Positions 16,489-26,321 of a stretch of 64,000 bases of DNA are shown here, in pieces (the stretch's first letter is position 1; the number at the start of each line of letters is the position of its first letter). The position numbers were made by a program, and so were the translations under genes. Under the pieces are notes generated by a model, which ran no database searches, was not told the DNA's origin, and saw nothing but the letters and a program-made list of their open reading frames with translations. Origin of the DNA: Paenibacillus sabinae T27 (lineage in GTDB: Bacteria > Bacillota > Bacilli > Paenibacillales > Paenibacillaceae); the NCBI RefSeq assembly GCF_000612505.1, contig NZ_CP004078.1:3015252-3079251 (forward strand), read 5' to 3'.

Positions 16489-17931
16489 TTATTGTGCCGG
16501 CTCGGCTTGCGCCGTGATTTTATCGTAAATATCGATGTACTGCTGCGCCGAAATATCCCAACTATAATCGCCCTTGAACGCGTTGCGGGTCACGCGCTTC
16601 CAATGCTCAGGCTTGTTGTACAAGGAAATTCCGCGGCGAAGGGTGTTCATCATATCATGGGCGTTATAATTCGTGAAGGTAAAGCCGTTGCCTTCGCCTG
16701 TCTCCTCGTTGTACGACTGCACGGTATCGTTCAGGCCGCCCGTTTCCCTGACAACTGGAACGCTGCCATACCGAAGAGCCAGCAATTGACTGATTCCGCA
16801 AGGTTCGAACTTGGACGGCATCAGGAACAAGTCGCTTGCGGCGTAAATTTTGCGGGAGAGCTCATCGCTGAACTTGATCTGCGAGGACAGCTTGGTCGGA
16901 TAGCGCCACGCCGCTTCGCGGAACCAGCGCTCGTACACCTCGTCCCCCGTCCCCAGCACGACGAACTGGACATTGTCATAATACAAAATTTCGTCCAGCA
17001 CCCGGGTCACCAGGTCAAGTCCCTTTGAATCGACAAGGCGGGTGACCATCCCTACGAGGGGAATATGAGGAGCCACGGGGAGACCCAGTTCCTGCTGCAG
17101 GCTGATTTTGTTCTCCGTCTTCTTGAGAAGGTTGTTGCGGTATTTTGTGAAAATTTTCGGATCTGTCGCCGGATTGTAGGCCTTGGTGTCAATACCGTTG
17201 ACTATACCGCTCAAATGATCGGCTCGGGCATTCAGCAGGCCGTCCAGGCCGTAGCCAAAGTGCGGCGTCCGGATCTCTTCGGCGTAGGTCGGACTGACGG
17301 TCGTGACATGGTCGCTATAAACGATGCCGCCCTTCATGAAATTCACGTTGCCGTAGTATTCCACCCCGAGGAAATAACTGCCGTCCAGGCCAAGCAGATC
17401 GCTGAGCACCTCATACGGAAAGACGCCCTGGTACAGCAGATTATGTATGGTGAATACAGTACGGATATTGCTGTAAAAAGGATTGCTGCGGTAATGCCCA
17501 TCAAGCAGCATAGGAATGACGGCGGCATGCCAATCATGGCAGTGCAGCACGTCCGGCTGGAAGTCAATGGCCGGCAGCACCTCAAGAACGGCACGGTTGT
17601 AAAAAGAGAACCGTTCCGCATCATCGAGATATCCGTAGACCCCGTCGCGGCCGAAATAATACTCATTGTCGATAAAATAAACCGGTACGCCGTCATAGTT
17701 CAGCAGTTCGATCCCACAATATTGATTCCGCCAGCCAACGGGAACTTCGATCACCTTGACGGGCTCCATCTTCGCGCGGTATTTCTCAGAAATTCCCCGG
17801 TACTTGGGAAGAATGACTCTTACATCGACTCCGGCATCCCGCAGCGCCTTCGGCAGCGCTCCGATTACGTCGGCCAAGCCTCCCGTCTTGATGAACGGGT
17901 GACTTTCCGCAGCGGCAAACATCACTTTCAT
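16489..17931 (-). CDS. glgA: Glycogen synthase GlgA
   Basis: GlgA extends alpha-1,4-glucan chains from ADP-glucose (GT5). At 480 residues the length is standard. The ADP-glucose-binding KTGGLADV motif is at residue ~15, the GT5 catalytic N-domain shows VLHCHDWHAA and TVFTIHNLLYQGVFP, and the C-domain has VTRLVDSKGLDLV and MPSKFEPCGISQLLALRYG, with GGLNDTV. GGAGG precedes the ATG. It lies 47 bases downstream of glgB on the same strand and is very likely co-transcribed with it; glgC is divergent. Confidence 0.97.
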   Translation of the reverse strand: MKVMFAAAESHPFIKTGGLADVIGALPKALRDAGVDVRVILPKYRGISEKYRAKMEPVKVIEVPVGWRNQYCGIELLNYDGVPVYFIDNEYYFGRDGVYGYLDDAERFSFYNRAVLEVLPAIDFQPDVLHCHDWHAAVIPMLLDGHYRSNPFYSNIRTVFTIHNLLYQGVFPYEVLSDLLGLDGSYFLGVEYYGNVNFMKGGIVYSDHVTTVSPTYAEEIRTPHFGYGLDGLLNARADHLSGIVNGIDTKAYNPATDPKIFTKYRNNLLKKTENKISLQQELGLPVAPHIPLVGMVTRLVDSKGLDLVTRVLDEILYYDNVQFVVLGTGDEVYERWFREAAWRYPTKLSSQIKFSDELSRKIYAASDLFLMPSKFEPCGISQLLALRYGSVPVVRETGGLNDTVQSYNEETGEGNGFTFTNYNAHDMMNTLRRGISLYNKPEHWKRVTRNAFKGDYSWDISAQQYIDIYDKITAQAEPAQ

Positions 17932-17978
17932 ACCTGTTTCCTCCTCTTGTGTGAATGAGTGCTGGATAGAAAAGCTGT

Positions 17979-20093
17979 CTATTGCTGGATCTCTTCGGTT
18001 TTAGGTTTCCGTTTTCGCGGAGCGGCTTTAGCCGGGGCTTCCGCTTTGGAGGGCTTGTCCGCCGTATTATCAGCCTTTTTGGCTTTGGCGCGCGCCGTCT
18101 TAGTCTTTCCTTTCGGCAGTTCAGTTACGGGTTCAACGGTAATACTCTCGTCCTCATCCCCTTTTCTCTTCCGTCCACTCTTTTTTAGCACCACCATACT
18201 AAGCGGGGCAAGGGTCAGTTCCAGGCTGTTCAGCTGGCCGTGCATCTCCAGTTTTTGCGTCTTCACTGTACCGGTGCTGGCGCCGGAGCCTCCGAATTCC
18301 GTTCTTTCCGAATTGAACGCTTCTTCATACGTTCCCCCCTTCGGAACGCCGATGCGGTAATGAGGCCGTTCCACCGGCTGAAAATTGATGACGACAATAA
18401 GCAGGTCCCCCGCTTTTTTTCCTTTGCGGATGTATGAAATTACGCTTTGCTCATTGTCGTCCGCGGAGATCCACTGGTAGCCTTCAAAGCTGTGATCCTG
18501 CTCCCAGAGTGCTTTTTCCTCCAAATAGAATTTGTTGAGCGCGGCGGTATAGGCGAGCATCTTCCGGTGGCTCTCATAGTCCAGCAGCAGCCAGTCGAGC
18601 TGCTCCTGGTCCTTCCACTCAATGAACTGGCCGAATTCCCCGCCCATGAAGAGCAGCTTCTTGCCGGGGCTTGTTATCTGGTAGCCGAGCAGCAGCCGCA
18701 GACCCGCAAACTTCTGCTCATAAGAGCCGGGCATCTTGTTAAGCAGCGATCGCTTGCCGTGCACGACCTCGTCATGCGAAAGGGGAAGCGTAAAATTTTC
18801 CGAGTAAGCGTAAGCAATGGGAAACGTCAGCAGGTTGTGATGATAGGGACGGGCGCTGAAATCCTTCTCTATGTAGGCAAGCGTATCGTTCATCCAGCCC
18901 ATGTTCCATTTGTAATTGAAACCAAGCCCTCCATCATGTACAGGAGCGGTCACACCCGGCCAGGCGCTGGATTCCTCCGCCATCATCAGGGCATGCGGGT
19001 AGTATTGAAAGACAACGGTGTTCAGCGTCTGCAAAAAGGCAATAGCCTCAAGGTTCTCAAAACCGCCGTTCACATTGCGCCGGTACTGGTGCTCCTGCTT
19101 CTCGAAGTCGAGCCGCAGCATACTGGTGACCGCATCTACCCTCATTCCGTCGATGTGATACACATCGTACCAGAAAAGGGCGTTGGAAATAAGGAACGAA
19201 ACGACCTCGGGCTTGCCGAAATCGAAAGACAGCGTTCCCCAGCCCGGTTTCTCCGCGAGCAGCGGATCGCCGTACTCGAAGCAGGGCGTGCCGTCGAACA
19301 GCCGCAGACCAGGGTCGTCCTTGGCAAAATGGGCCGGAACCCAGTCCAAAATGACGCCGATGTTCGCCTGATGCAGGCGGTCAATCAGATACATCAGCTC
19401 TTGAGGATGTCCAAACCGGCTCGTTGCTGCGTAATATCCTGTCCCTTGGTATCCCCAGGAAAGATCGTACGGATGCTCTGCCAGCGGCATGAACTCCACA
19501 TGCGTGTAACCCAACTCGACCAGATAAGGGATCAGCAGGTCGGCGATTTCCGTATAGCTATACAGCTCTCCGCCTTCCTTGTTGTGAATATTCTCCTTCT
19601 GCCGCCATGTAGCCAAATGCATTTCATAAATATTCAGCGGCTTGTTATAAGGAGCTTTGTTTTTTCGCCGCCACGCGGCATCGCCCCACTGGTAGCCGTC
19701 AATTTCGGTCACGACCGAAGCGGTAGCCGGGCGAACTTCAGCCTGATAACCGTAAGGGTCCGCTTTCAAAAAGCTGGAGCCGTCCGGTCCGACAATTCTA
19801 TATTTGTAAAATGTTCCCGGGGAAATACCCGGAAAAAAACGAGTCCAAAATGCTGAATCGGGTATCTTATATAACGAGTCTTCCTCACCGCTTCCGTCCC
19901 AGCTGTTGTGATCGCAGGCTAATCCTACATATCTTGCTTGGGGGGCCCACACGGTAAACCGAACTCCGGGCACTCCTTCTTCCACGGCGGTATGCGCTCC
20001 GAGCATGCGATAGCTGCGGTAATGGGTACCTTCATGAAACAAATAAATATCCTCCGGTGACGGCATGTTTACTGCTGTTGGTTGCTCAGCCAA
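17979..20093 (-). CDS. glgB: 1,4-alpha-glucan branching enzyme GlgB with a basic C-terminal tail
   Basis: GlgB makes alpha-1,6 branches in glycogen. A CBM48 domain (~45-130) precedes the GH13_9 barrel: HVEFMPLAEHPYD, GVILDWVPAHFAKD, IDGMRVDAVTSML (nucleophile), MMAEESSAWPGVT (acid/base) and PLSHDEVVHGKRSL. The catalytic part and beta C-domain end near residue 640; the last ~65 residues are a Lys/Ala/Pro/Glu-rich tail (KTKTARAKAKKADN, AAPRKRKPKTEE) that most GlgB proteins lack and that is probably disordered. The start codon is TTG with GGTGG seven bases upstream. First gene of glgBA. Confidence 0.95.
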   Translation of the reverse strand: MAEQPTAVNMPSPEDIYLFHEGTHYRSYRMLGAHTAVEEGVPGVRFTVWAPQARYVGLACDHNSWDGSGEEDSLYKIPDSAFWTRFFPGISPGTFYKYRIVGPDGSSFLKADPYGYQAEVRPATASVVTEIDGYQWGDAAWRRKNKAPYNKPLNIYEMHLATWRQKENIHNKEGGELYSYTEIADLLIPYLVELGYTHVEFMPLAEHPYDLSWGYQGTGYYAATSRFGHPQELMYLIDRLHQANIGVILDWVPAHFAKDDPGLRLFDGTPCFEYGDPLLAEKPGWGTLSFDFGKPEVVSFLISNALFWYDVYHIDGMRVDAVTSMLRLDFEKQEHQYRRNVNGGFENLEAIAFLQTLNTVVFQYYPHALMMAEESSAWPGVTAPVHDGGLGFNYKWNMGWMNDTLAYIEKDFSARPYHHNLLTFPIAYAYSENFTLPLSHDEVVHGKRSLLNKMPGSYEQKFAGLRLLLGYQITSPGKKLLFMGGEFGQFIEWKDQEQLDWLLLDYESHRKMLAYTAALNKFYLEEKALWEQDHSFEGYQWISADDNEQSVISYIRKGKKAGDLLIVVINFQPVERPHYRIGVPKGGTYEEAFNSERTEFGGSGASTGTVKTQKLEMHGQLNSLELTLAPLSMVVLKKSGRKRKGDEDESITVEPVTELPKGKTKTARAKAKKADNTADKPSKAEAPAKAAPRKRKPKTEEIQQ

Positions 20094-20358
20094 ATGATTA
20101 CCACCTTTTTTAAGATTAGAGAAGATTCAAGTTTCCGGTTCCAAAGCAGGATGCACCTTATACATTACCCCAATTTCATCGGTTTGAAAACGGTATACAG
20201 AACAATGAATAATTACGGCGATGAGGTCGCGTCATTTTTGTGTAATTTTCCTATAAACATTGTAATATATTTCACTCATGGCTGATTTTTTCGTTTCAAA
20301 CGTCGTTGGTCAGGTTATTTAACAAGCAGTAACAAAACTTATTTGGAGGGGTAATCAA

Positions 20359-21588
20359 ATGAGTAAAAAAGATTGCATCGCCATGCTATTAGCAGGCGGG
20401 GAAGGGCGCAGACTAGCTCCTCTTACATCAAGTATGGCCAAACCGGCCGTCCCTTTCGGTGGACATTACAGAATTATTGACTTTCCCCTCAGCAACTGTG
20501 TCAACTCCGGTATTGATTCCGTGGGCGTGCTGACCCAGTACGCGGCAGATTCCCTGCATAACCACATCGGAAGAGGAGAGCCTTGGGGCCTCCACACACA
20601 GGAAAAGAAAGGTATTACCCTCCTGCCTTCAGGCACTGAAGGAAGAGACAGCTACACAGGCACCGCAGATGCTATTTTTAAAAATATTTCTTACATCGAC
20701 GCCCTGAATCCTGAACATGTGCTCATCCTGTCGGGAGACCATATTTACCATATGGATTACCGCCAAATGCTGGAGTACCATCAGGATGTAAATGCGGAGG
20801 CGACGATTTCCGTTATGGAAGTCCCATGGGAGGAAGCAAGCCGATTCGGCGTCATGAATGTTGACAATGATCTGAAAATCACGGATTTTGTCGAGAAACC
20901 AAAGAACCCGCAAAGCAATCTGGCGTCAATGGGCATCTATATGTTCCGCTGGGAGTACCTCAAGACGCACCTGCTTAGAGATGCAGCGAACGAAGCGTCG
21001 AGCCATGACTTCGGCAAAGATGTCATTCCGGCCATGCTTCAAAACGACGACGCACTCTTCGCCTACCGTTTCAAGGGCTACTGGCGTGATGTCGGCACCG
21101 TCGAAAGCCTGTGGGAAGCCCATATGGATCTGCTTCAAGCAGACAACGGCTGGGATTTCAACCACTCCGGGTGGCCAATGTACAGCAGATCTCATGCGAC
21201 CAAGCCTTTGTCGGTCAGAGGCAAGGCTCAAGTGTCAGCCGCCGACTGCCTGATCAGCGAGTACGCTTCCGTAGAAGGCACGCTCCAGCGATCGGTTGTC
21301 TTCGGAAATGTCGAGATCGGCAGAAACACGCTCATCAAGAACAGCGTCATTATGCCCGGCGCACGAATCGGCAAAAATGCGATCATCGAAAACGCCATAG
21401 TCGGCGAAGAGGCGCAGATCAAGGATGGAGCCTTTGTAAAAGGCAGCACCGACATGATTTTCGTCGTCGGACCGCATGAAGTCGTTGCATCCAAACCGGG
21501 GATTCGTTCCCAGCCTTCCCGTCTTCTTCAGGAAGTATACGAGAAGACCGGAACCGGCCGACTGCGGGCCGGAGGTCTTTTGTCGTAA
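20359..21588 (+). CDS. glgC: Glucose-1-phosphate adenylyltransferase GlgC
   Basis: GlgC makes ADP-glucose, the donor for GlgA. 409 residues: the nucleotidyl-transferase domain shows [51 protein letters not shown] and VEKPKNPQ; the left-handed beta-helix domain follows residue ~290 ([19 protein letters not shown]). TTGGAGGGG precedes the ATG. It is divergent from glgBA, so one 265-base region controls the whole pathway. No glgD or glgP is present nearby, unlike the Bacillus glgBCDAP operon. Confidence 0.97.
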   Translation: MSKKDCIAMLLAGGEGRRLAPLTSSMAKPAVPFGGHYRIIDFPLSNCVNSGIDSVGVLTQYAADSLHNHIGRGEPWGLHTQEKKGITLLPSGTEGRDSYTGTADAIFKNISYIDALNPEHVLILSGDHIYHMDYRQMLEYHQDVNAEATISVMEVPWEEASRFGVMNVDNDLKITDFVEKPKNPQSNLASMGIYMFRWEYLKTHLLRDAANEASSHDFGKDVIPAMLQNDDALFAYRFKGYWRDVGTVESLWEAHMDLLQADNGWDFNHSGWPMYSRSHATKPLSVRGKAQVSAADCLISEYASVEGTLQRSVVFGNVEIGRNTLIKNSVIMPGARIGKNAIIENAIVGEEAQIKDGAFVKGSTDMIFVVGPHEVVASKPGIRSQPSRLLQEVYEKTGTGRLRAGGLLS

Positions 21589-21603
21589 TCTCTCTTTATA
21601 ATT

Positions 21604-21646
21604 AAAAAGGGTTGTTCTGCAGGCGTAAGCCTGTGGAACAACCCTT
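21604..21646. terminator. Terminator between glgC and the GNAT gene
   Basis: The stem AAGGGTTGTTC/GAACAACCCTT with an inner CAGGC-gtaa-GCCTG. The T-run is better on the - strand (TTTTTAAT), which suits the convergent GNAT operon; the + strand has only TTAATT. Confidence 0.75.
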
Positions 21647-21728
21647 AATTCATTTCGGCGCTGAAGCAGTACGCGCCGGGCGGCGGACTTAACCGCCAAC
21701 CCGACCCTGATGAAGGGACCATAAATTA

Positions 21729-22811
21729 TTATAATTGCGGTTTCTTAGCCTTCCATTCCCTGTCCAGCATCGCCATTTCGATCTGATTAACATACCGGTC
21801 GCCGAACCGGGCAGCTTCCAGCTGCTCGCCCTCCCTGCGGAATCCCAAGGCTTCATAAGCCCGGACAGCGGGTGTATTAAAATCATAGACGCCGAGCGTC
21901 AGCCGATGCAGCTCGAGCCCATCAAAACCGATACGCATCGTTTCGCCCATCATCCGGCGTGCAAAACCCCTTCCCCGAAATTCAGGATCAAGCACGACCC
22001 TGCCGATCCGGGCGTGACCGTTATCGCGGTCAATCGCTGCGAGGCTTATATGTCCAATAACGGCGCCCGTCGACACATGCACAGCGCTGTAAATCATCTT
22101 GTCGGATTCGGCTGGACGGTTGCTCCCGGCGATATATTTTCTAAGCTCCTCGTCCTCGATCGGAAAATGCAGCGACGGCCCGGCCCACTGCTTGAGAAAT
22201 TCCGGCGAGACGCTCCACTGTCTCAGACAATCGAAATCCGATTTGTCAAAATACTGCAAACGAATGGCATCGCGGTCTTCCGTACTCTCTATTTTCTCAT
22301 ACAGATTGACAAGTCGTCCTCCGCCCACGTCATTGGTTCCCATATAGCGGAATCCCTGCGTCTGGTAATAGCGGTTCAGCTTCACATTATGCTCGATGGT
22401 ATCGAGACGCAGCCCTCTGCCGGACATTTTCGCCGCCCAAGCGGCGAATTCGAGCAGCTTGCTGCCAAGCCCCGCTCCCCGAAAAGGCAATCCCACCGCC
22501 AGCCTATGCAGATAGGCGAAGCTTTCGTTATTTCGCTTCCCCCAATATTGGGGATCGCTGAACTGCAGCGTGAACATGCCGGCGGCCTCGCCGTCATTCA
22601 TGGCCACATAAACCTCACGATCTGAAAAGTAATCCAGAATATCCTTTTCCTTGAACTGCTCCGGTCTCCACTGGGTCAGGCCGTTGTCCTGCATCCACTG
22701 CGCCGCTTCGCGCAGCAGCCTCAGAATTTCTCCAGCCATACTTGCGTTGGCCCGAACCACCGTCAGGCTCCCCTGCGGAGTATTGATTTCACGCATAACC
22801 GGCAAACTCAT
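21729..22811 (-). CDS. Tandem GNAT acetyltransferase
   Basis: A 360-residue cytosolic protein with two GNAT folds. The first (~15-175) shows AGMFTLQFSDPQYWG and LHRLAVGLPFRGAGLGSKLL (acetyl-CoA loop R/Q-x-x-G-x-G/A). The second (~185-345) resembles ribosomal-protein/RimJ-type members: IGHISLAAIDRDNG, LDPEFRGRGFARRMM and NTPAVRAYEALGFRREG. The substrate is unknown. Its ATG overlaps the stop of the histidine kinase gene (ATGA), making it the last gene of a five-gene operon; this placement suggests its product modifies something sensed or controlled by the two-component pair, which is inference. Confidence 0.88.
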   Translation of the reverse strand: MSLPVMREINTPQGSLTVVRANASMAGEILRLLREAAQWMQDNGLTQWRPEQFKEKDILDYFSDREVYVAMNDGEAAGMFTLQFSDPQYWGKRNNESFAYLHRLAVGLPFRGAGLGSKLLEFAAWAAKMSGRGLRLDTIEHNVKLNRYYQTQGFRYMGTNDVGGGRLVNLYEKIESTEDRDAIRLQYFDKSDFDCLRQWSVSPEFLKQWAGPSLHFPIEDEELRKYIAGSNRPAESDKMIYSAVHVSTGAVIGHISLAAIDRDNGHARIGRVVLDPEFRGRGFARRMMGETMRIGFDGLELHRLTLGVYDFNTPAVRAYEALGFRREGEQLEAARFGDRYVNQIEMAMLDREWKAKKPQL

Positions 22812-24271
22812 AGCCTGCCCTCCCCATGCTTATGATGTCCAGCCGCTTCCGGCAGGCTTGCCTGATCCGGCGCTTCTACAACAGGAAGCGGCTCCGCCAG
22901 CTGCAAGTACACCGTCACCCGTGTGCCCTTGCCGAGCTCGCTGTCCATTTCCATGGTGCCCCCGTGAAGCTCGACCAGCTGCTGCGAAATGGCAAGTCCG
23001 AGCCCGGTGCCTCCGTTAAGGGAGTCCACCTGAAAGAACCGGTCCTTGACCCGGTTCAGGTGCTCCTGGCTAATGCCGATTCCGGAGTCCTGAACGACAA
23101 TTTCGGCCTCTTTCTCGTCAGCCCGCCGCGCTGACAGCAGAACGCTTGAGCCCTCATGCGAGAACTTCACCGCATTGTCGGTCAAATTGAGGAATACCTG
23201 CTTTAACCGGTTGGCATCTCCCCGGACATAAATGCCGTCCTCCGCTTCCAGCTCAAGCCGGATGCTCCGTTTCTCGGCCTTGGCCCAGAGATTCAGAACG
23301 ATTTCCTTTAGCAGTTCCTTGACATCCACGGTACCGATGGAAAGCTTCATTTCATTCTGATGGAGCTTGGAGAAGTCAAGAATTTCCTCAACCAGACCGA
23401 TGAGCCGGTCGCTCTCCTTGGAAATGATGCTCATACCAAGCTTTGTTTCCTCCGGGTCGTAGCCGCCGGAAATCAATGTTTCGCTCCAGCCCTTGATGCT
23501 GGTCAGCGGCGTTCTTAGCTCATGTGAAATCGAGGAGATGAAATCGTCCTTGATCTGGTTGCTCCGAACAATCTCCTGGGACATATAGTTCAGTGTGGAG
23601 GCAAGCTCGCCGATCTCGTAGCGGTAATCCCCCTTGATGCGTATGTTGAATTTCCCCTTGGCCAGTTGGGCTGAAACGGCTGTGATATTATTGAGCGGCT
23701 TAATAATCGAGTTGGCCAGCCCGAAGCTAAACGCGGTAACGACCGCCAGCACGGCTACTACAATGCCCGCCGACAGCAGCGTAACGTTGAACAAATCGCT
23801 ATTCACTCTTTCCACCGAAGTCACATACCGCAGCACGTAAGAATCATGTCCGTGGATTTGCAGCACTTTCGAAACGGCCATTACGCTTTCGTTGGTTCCA
23901 GGCTGCCTTCCTACCCAACGGCCGATCCCGCCGCCGACCGCTTCGGGCACGTCACTCGTCGTAATCGTTCGATCAGGCTGAAATCCTGTCGAGCTTGTGA
24001 TCATGTCACCGTCCAGCGTCAGCACCTGGAGCTCCGTATAGTCCAGCGCAAAGCTGCGCAGCAGCTCCTGGAGCGAAAACGAGGAGTCTTCACTGGTGAG
24101 ATGATAAAAATATTCCGCCTGGCTGATATGCGTAGAAATTCGGGTATAGATGCTGTCGTAATAATACGTTCTGATTACAATCAGAAAAATGACTTCCACG
24201 AGGAGAAGCGCCAAAAAGACTACAAGTATGTAGTGTAATACAATCTGTCTGCGCATCCCCTTTTTAATCAT
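22808..24271 (-). CDS. Sensor histidine kinase
   Basis: A 487-residue membrane kinase: TM1 at ~8-28, an extracellular sensor of ~125 residues (with TSSTGFQPDRTITTSDVP, PAS/CACHE-like size), TM2 ending in VVAVLAVVTAFSFGLA, a HAMP linker (IIKPLNNITAVSAQLAKGKF), HisKA box SSISHELRTPLTSIKGW, then N box NLTDNAVKFSHEG, G1 VQDSGIGIS and G2 GGTGLGLAISQQL. The frame reaches 24289 but the ATG at 24271 overlaps the response-regulator stop (ATGA). Translationally coupled on both sides. The stimulus is unknown. Confidence 0.95.
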   Translation of the reverse strand: MIKKGMRRQIVLHYILVVFLALLLVEVIFLIVIRTYYYDSIYTRISTHISQAEYFYHLTSEDSSFSLQELLRSFALDYTELQVLTLDGDMITSSTGFQPDRTITTSDVPEAVGGGIGRWVGRQPGTNESVMAVSKVLQIHGHDSYVLRYVTSVERVNSDLFNVTLLSAGIVVAVLAVVTAFSFGLANSIIKPLNNITAVSAQLAKGKFNIRIKGDYRYEIGELASTLNYMSQEIVRSNQIKDDFISSISHELRTPLTSIKGWSETLISGGYDPEETKLGMSIISKESDRLIGLVEEILDFSKLHQNEMKLSIGTVDVKELLKEIVLNLWAKAEKRSIRLELEAEDGIYVRGDANRLKQVFLNLTDNAVKFSHEGSSVLLSARRADEKEAEIVVQDSGIGISQEHLNRVKDRFFQVDSLNGGTGLGLAISQQLVELHGGTMEMDSELGKGTRVTVYLQLAEPLPVVEAPDQASLPEAAGHHKHGEGRL

Positions 24272-24966
24272 TGTCCCTGCCCTTTCCACTTATAGCCGTG
24301 CCCCCATACCGTTTGCAGATACTCGGGCTCTGACGGATTATTTTCGATTTTTTGCCGCAGCCGCCGGATGTTTACGTCAACGATTTTCGGATCGCCCATA
24401 TACTCTTTCCCCCACACATGGTCGAGGAGTACGTCACGGCTTAGCGGAGTGTTTTCTTTTTCCAGAAAAAACTGCACCAGTGAAAATTCAGTAGGCGTCA
24501 GCTCGACGGAGTCACCGTTCCGCTTAAACTGCTTTGAGATGAGATCCAGCGTAAACGGACCCGAATGAAACGACACCTTGGCCGATTGCTCCCGGTGCAC
24601 ATTCACTCTCCGCAGAAGCGACTGGATACGGGCAATCAACTCTGTCGGACTGAAAGGCTTGCTGACGTGATCGTCGGCGCCAACGGACAGCGCATATACT
24701 TTATCCTGCTCCTGCACCTTGGCCGTCAGAAAAATAATCCCGATCCGTTCATTCGTCTCGCGGACCCGTCTGCACACCTCGAAGCCGTCGATGCCCGGCA
24801 CCATCACATCAAGCAGCGCAATATCGATATCCGGCACGGAAGTCAGCTTGCTAAGCGCTTCGTTGCCATCGGCCGCTTCCAGCACTTCAAACCCGTTGCG
24901 CTTTAAATTGATGACAATAAAACTGCGAATGGACTCTTCATCCTCCAGAATGAGAACTTTACTCAA
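24268..24966 (-). CDS. OmpR-family response regulator
   Basis: A 232-residue DNA-binding regulator. The receiver has the acidic pair EDEE near residue 8, the phospho-acceptor in ALLDVMVPGIDG (~Asp54), the Thr in IIFLTAKV and Lys in HVSKPFSPTEL; the winged helix shows ELTPTEFSLVQFFLEKENTP and VDVNIRRLRQKIENNP. The TTG start overlaps the upstream lipoprotein stop (TTGA), after GAAGGG. It pairs with the kinase encoded directly downstream. All catalytic receiver residues are present, unlike the regulator at 47303-48046. Confidence 0.95.
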   Translation of the reverse strand: MSKVLILEDEESIRSFIVINLKRNGFEVLEAADGNEALSKLTSVPDIDIALLDVMVPGIDGFEVCRRVRETNERIGIIFLTAKVQEQDKVYALSVGADDHVSKPFSPTELIARIQSLLRRVNVHREQSAKVSFHSGPFTLDLISKQFKRNGDSVELTPTEFSLVQFFLEKENTPLSRDVLLDHVWGKEYMGDPKIVDVNIRRLRQKIENNPSEPEYLQTVWGHGYKWKGQGQ

Positions 24967-26291
24967 TTGATACCCTTCCTTTCTGCGGGAGCCGTGTTCG
25001 TCCCTTTCTTGATTCCGTCTGCGTTCTGCTCAAGCTTGCCCCGATAGCCGATGATTTTGTCGGCATCCCGGCCCCAAAGATCCCAACCCTCATCCTTCAC
25101 CCGATCCCATTCTTCGGCTGAGAAAAAGGAGATCTCGGCAACGGTTTCGCCGGTATCGGACATTATGAACTTCAGATACTGGTTTTGTACGGATTTCTTG
25201 TCGACCGTAACTCTTCCGTGCCATGCCGGCGGAAAATTAAGGGTGAACCGGTCCGTCGGATCGCGGTACTGCTGAAACGCGAAGTCCAGCCCTTCCTTAC
25301 CGTCCCATTTGTAATAGGAATAGAACCAGGGGACCGAGTCCGCCTCAAAATTCTCCCAGCCCAACGGTCGTTCCATCAAGCCGATTTCGATTATGCCGTC
25401 GCCATCAATATCTCCGCTCGGAATCCGGCTGTCCTTGAACGTTCTGTCGTCACCTGACAGGACCACGCGGAAACGGTTGTTTTCCATAACGATCATATAG
25501 CTGTAAGCCGAATGCGAATTGACGGCGGCATCAAGAACGATGCCTTCTTTGCCTTTCGCCACTTTGCCGACGACGATGTTGTAATAGTTATTAATGTATG
25601 GATCGAGATTTTCAAGCCGGTCGAGCTCCTTGAAGCCTCCGTTATATTGGTAGGTCGTCAGTGTGGAGGACTCATTTCGCTTGAGCGAGACGACGGTGAT
25701 ATCGTCCATGCCGTCGCCGTTCAAATCGTCGATCACATATTTGGTATAGGACAGCGTCAGCTTCTCTTCAAGCGAAGAGCCTGAATAGCTGTAAACGACC
25801 AGGCCTTTCTGCAGCCCTTCATCCCCGCGGGAATACCCGGCGATAATCTCCGGCTTGCCGTCTCCCGTAACGTCCCTGATTTCCACCGATTCCAGCACGG
25901 TGCCCGCCCCGTCAAAGGTCAACTTCTTGATCCAGGCGTCGCCCTGCTTCTCCAGAATGAGACCGTGGATCTGTACCGCTTCTCCGGGCGTTTCGTAGAA
26001 GACCAGCGTCTCCGGTGTTCCGTCCCCGTTCAGGTCTTCCGTACGGATGGAGCTGTCGTCGTCGTTGGTCGGACGCACAAGCTTCAGAGAGTTGATGGCG
26101 GTCATCAGCGTGGCCTTATCCTCGGAAAGCCGCGGTGTCTTCATCCGGGAGACGGGGTCGCTAATAAAGGTGCAGCCCGACAACAGCGAAAGGGCCAATA
26201 TACCGGCGCCGAGGCGCCATAAAGCAGGTACATTGGAGGCGGAACGCCGCAAACCAATGCGCCGCAGACTTTGTATTATCAACAAGATCAC
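24963..26291 (-). CDS. VCBS/FG-GAP repeat lipoprotein
   Basis: A 442-residue exported lipoprotein. The N-terminus has a hydrophobic stretch and lipobox LLSGC (~Cys40). Four calcium-loop motifs mark beta-propeller-like repeats: DLNGDGTPE, DVTGDGKPE, DLNGDGMDD and DIDGDGIIE. The C-terminal ~110 residues (from LDFAFQQYRDPTDRFTLNFP) form another beta-rich domain. GTG start with GGAG ten bases upstream. It is encoded between an ABC ATPase and the two-component genes; an extracellular Ca-binding protein could supply the signal to the kinase, but this is inference. Confidence 0.85.
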   Translation of the reverse strand: MILLIIQSLRRIGLRRSASNVPALWRLGAGILALSLLSGCTFISDPVSRMKTPRLSEDKATLMTAINSLKLVRPTNDDDSSIRTEDLNGDGTPETLVFYETPGEAVQIHGLILEKQGDAWIKKLTFDGAGTVLESVEIRDVTGDGKPEIIAGYSRGDEGLQKGLVVYSYSGSSLEEKLTLSYTKYVIDDLNGDGMDDITVVSLKRNESSTLTTYQYNGGFKELDRLENLDPYINNYYNIVVGKVAKGKEGIVLDAAVNSHSAYSYMIVMENNRFRVVLSGDDRTFKDSRIPSGDIDGDGIIEIGLMERPLGWENFEADSVPWFYSYYKWDGKEGLDFAFQQYRDPTDRFTLNFPPAWHGRVTVDKKSVQNQYLKFIMSDTGETVAEISFFSAEEWDRVKDEGWDLWGRDADKIIGYRGKLEQNADGIKKGTNTAPAERKGIN

Positions 26292-26321
26292 TCATTTCAT
26301 CTCCTGGATGTACATCCGGCG

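Noticed and set aside
18447..19856. A 469-codon + strand frame opposite glgB
   Set aside because: Antisense shadow of a high-GC gene; all GlgB catalytic motifs are on the other strand.
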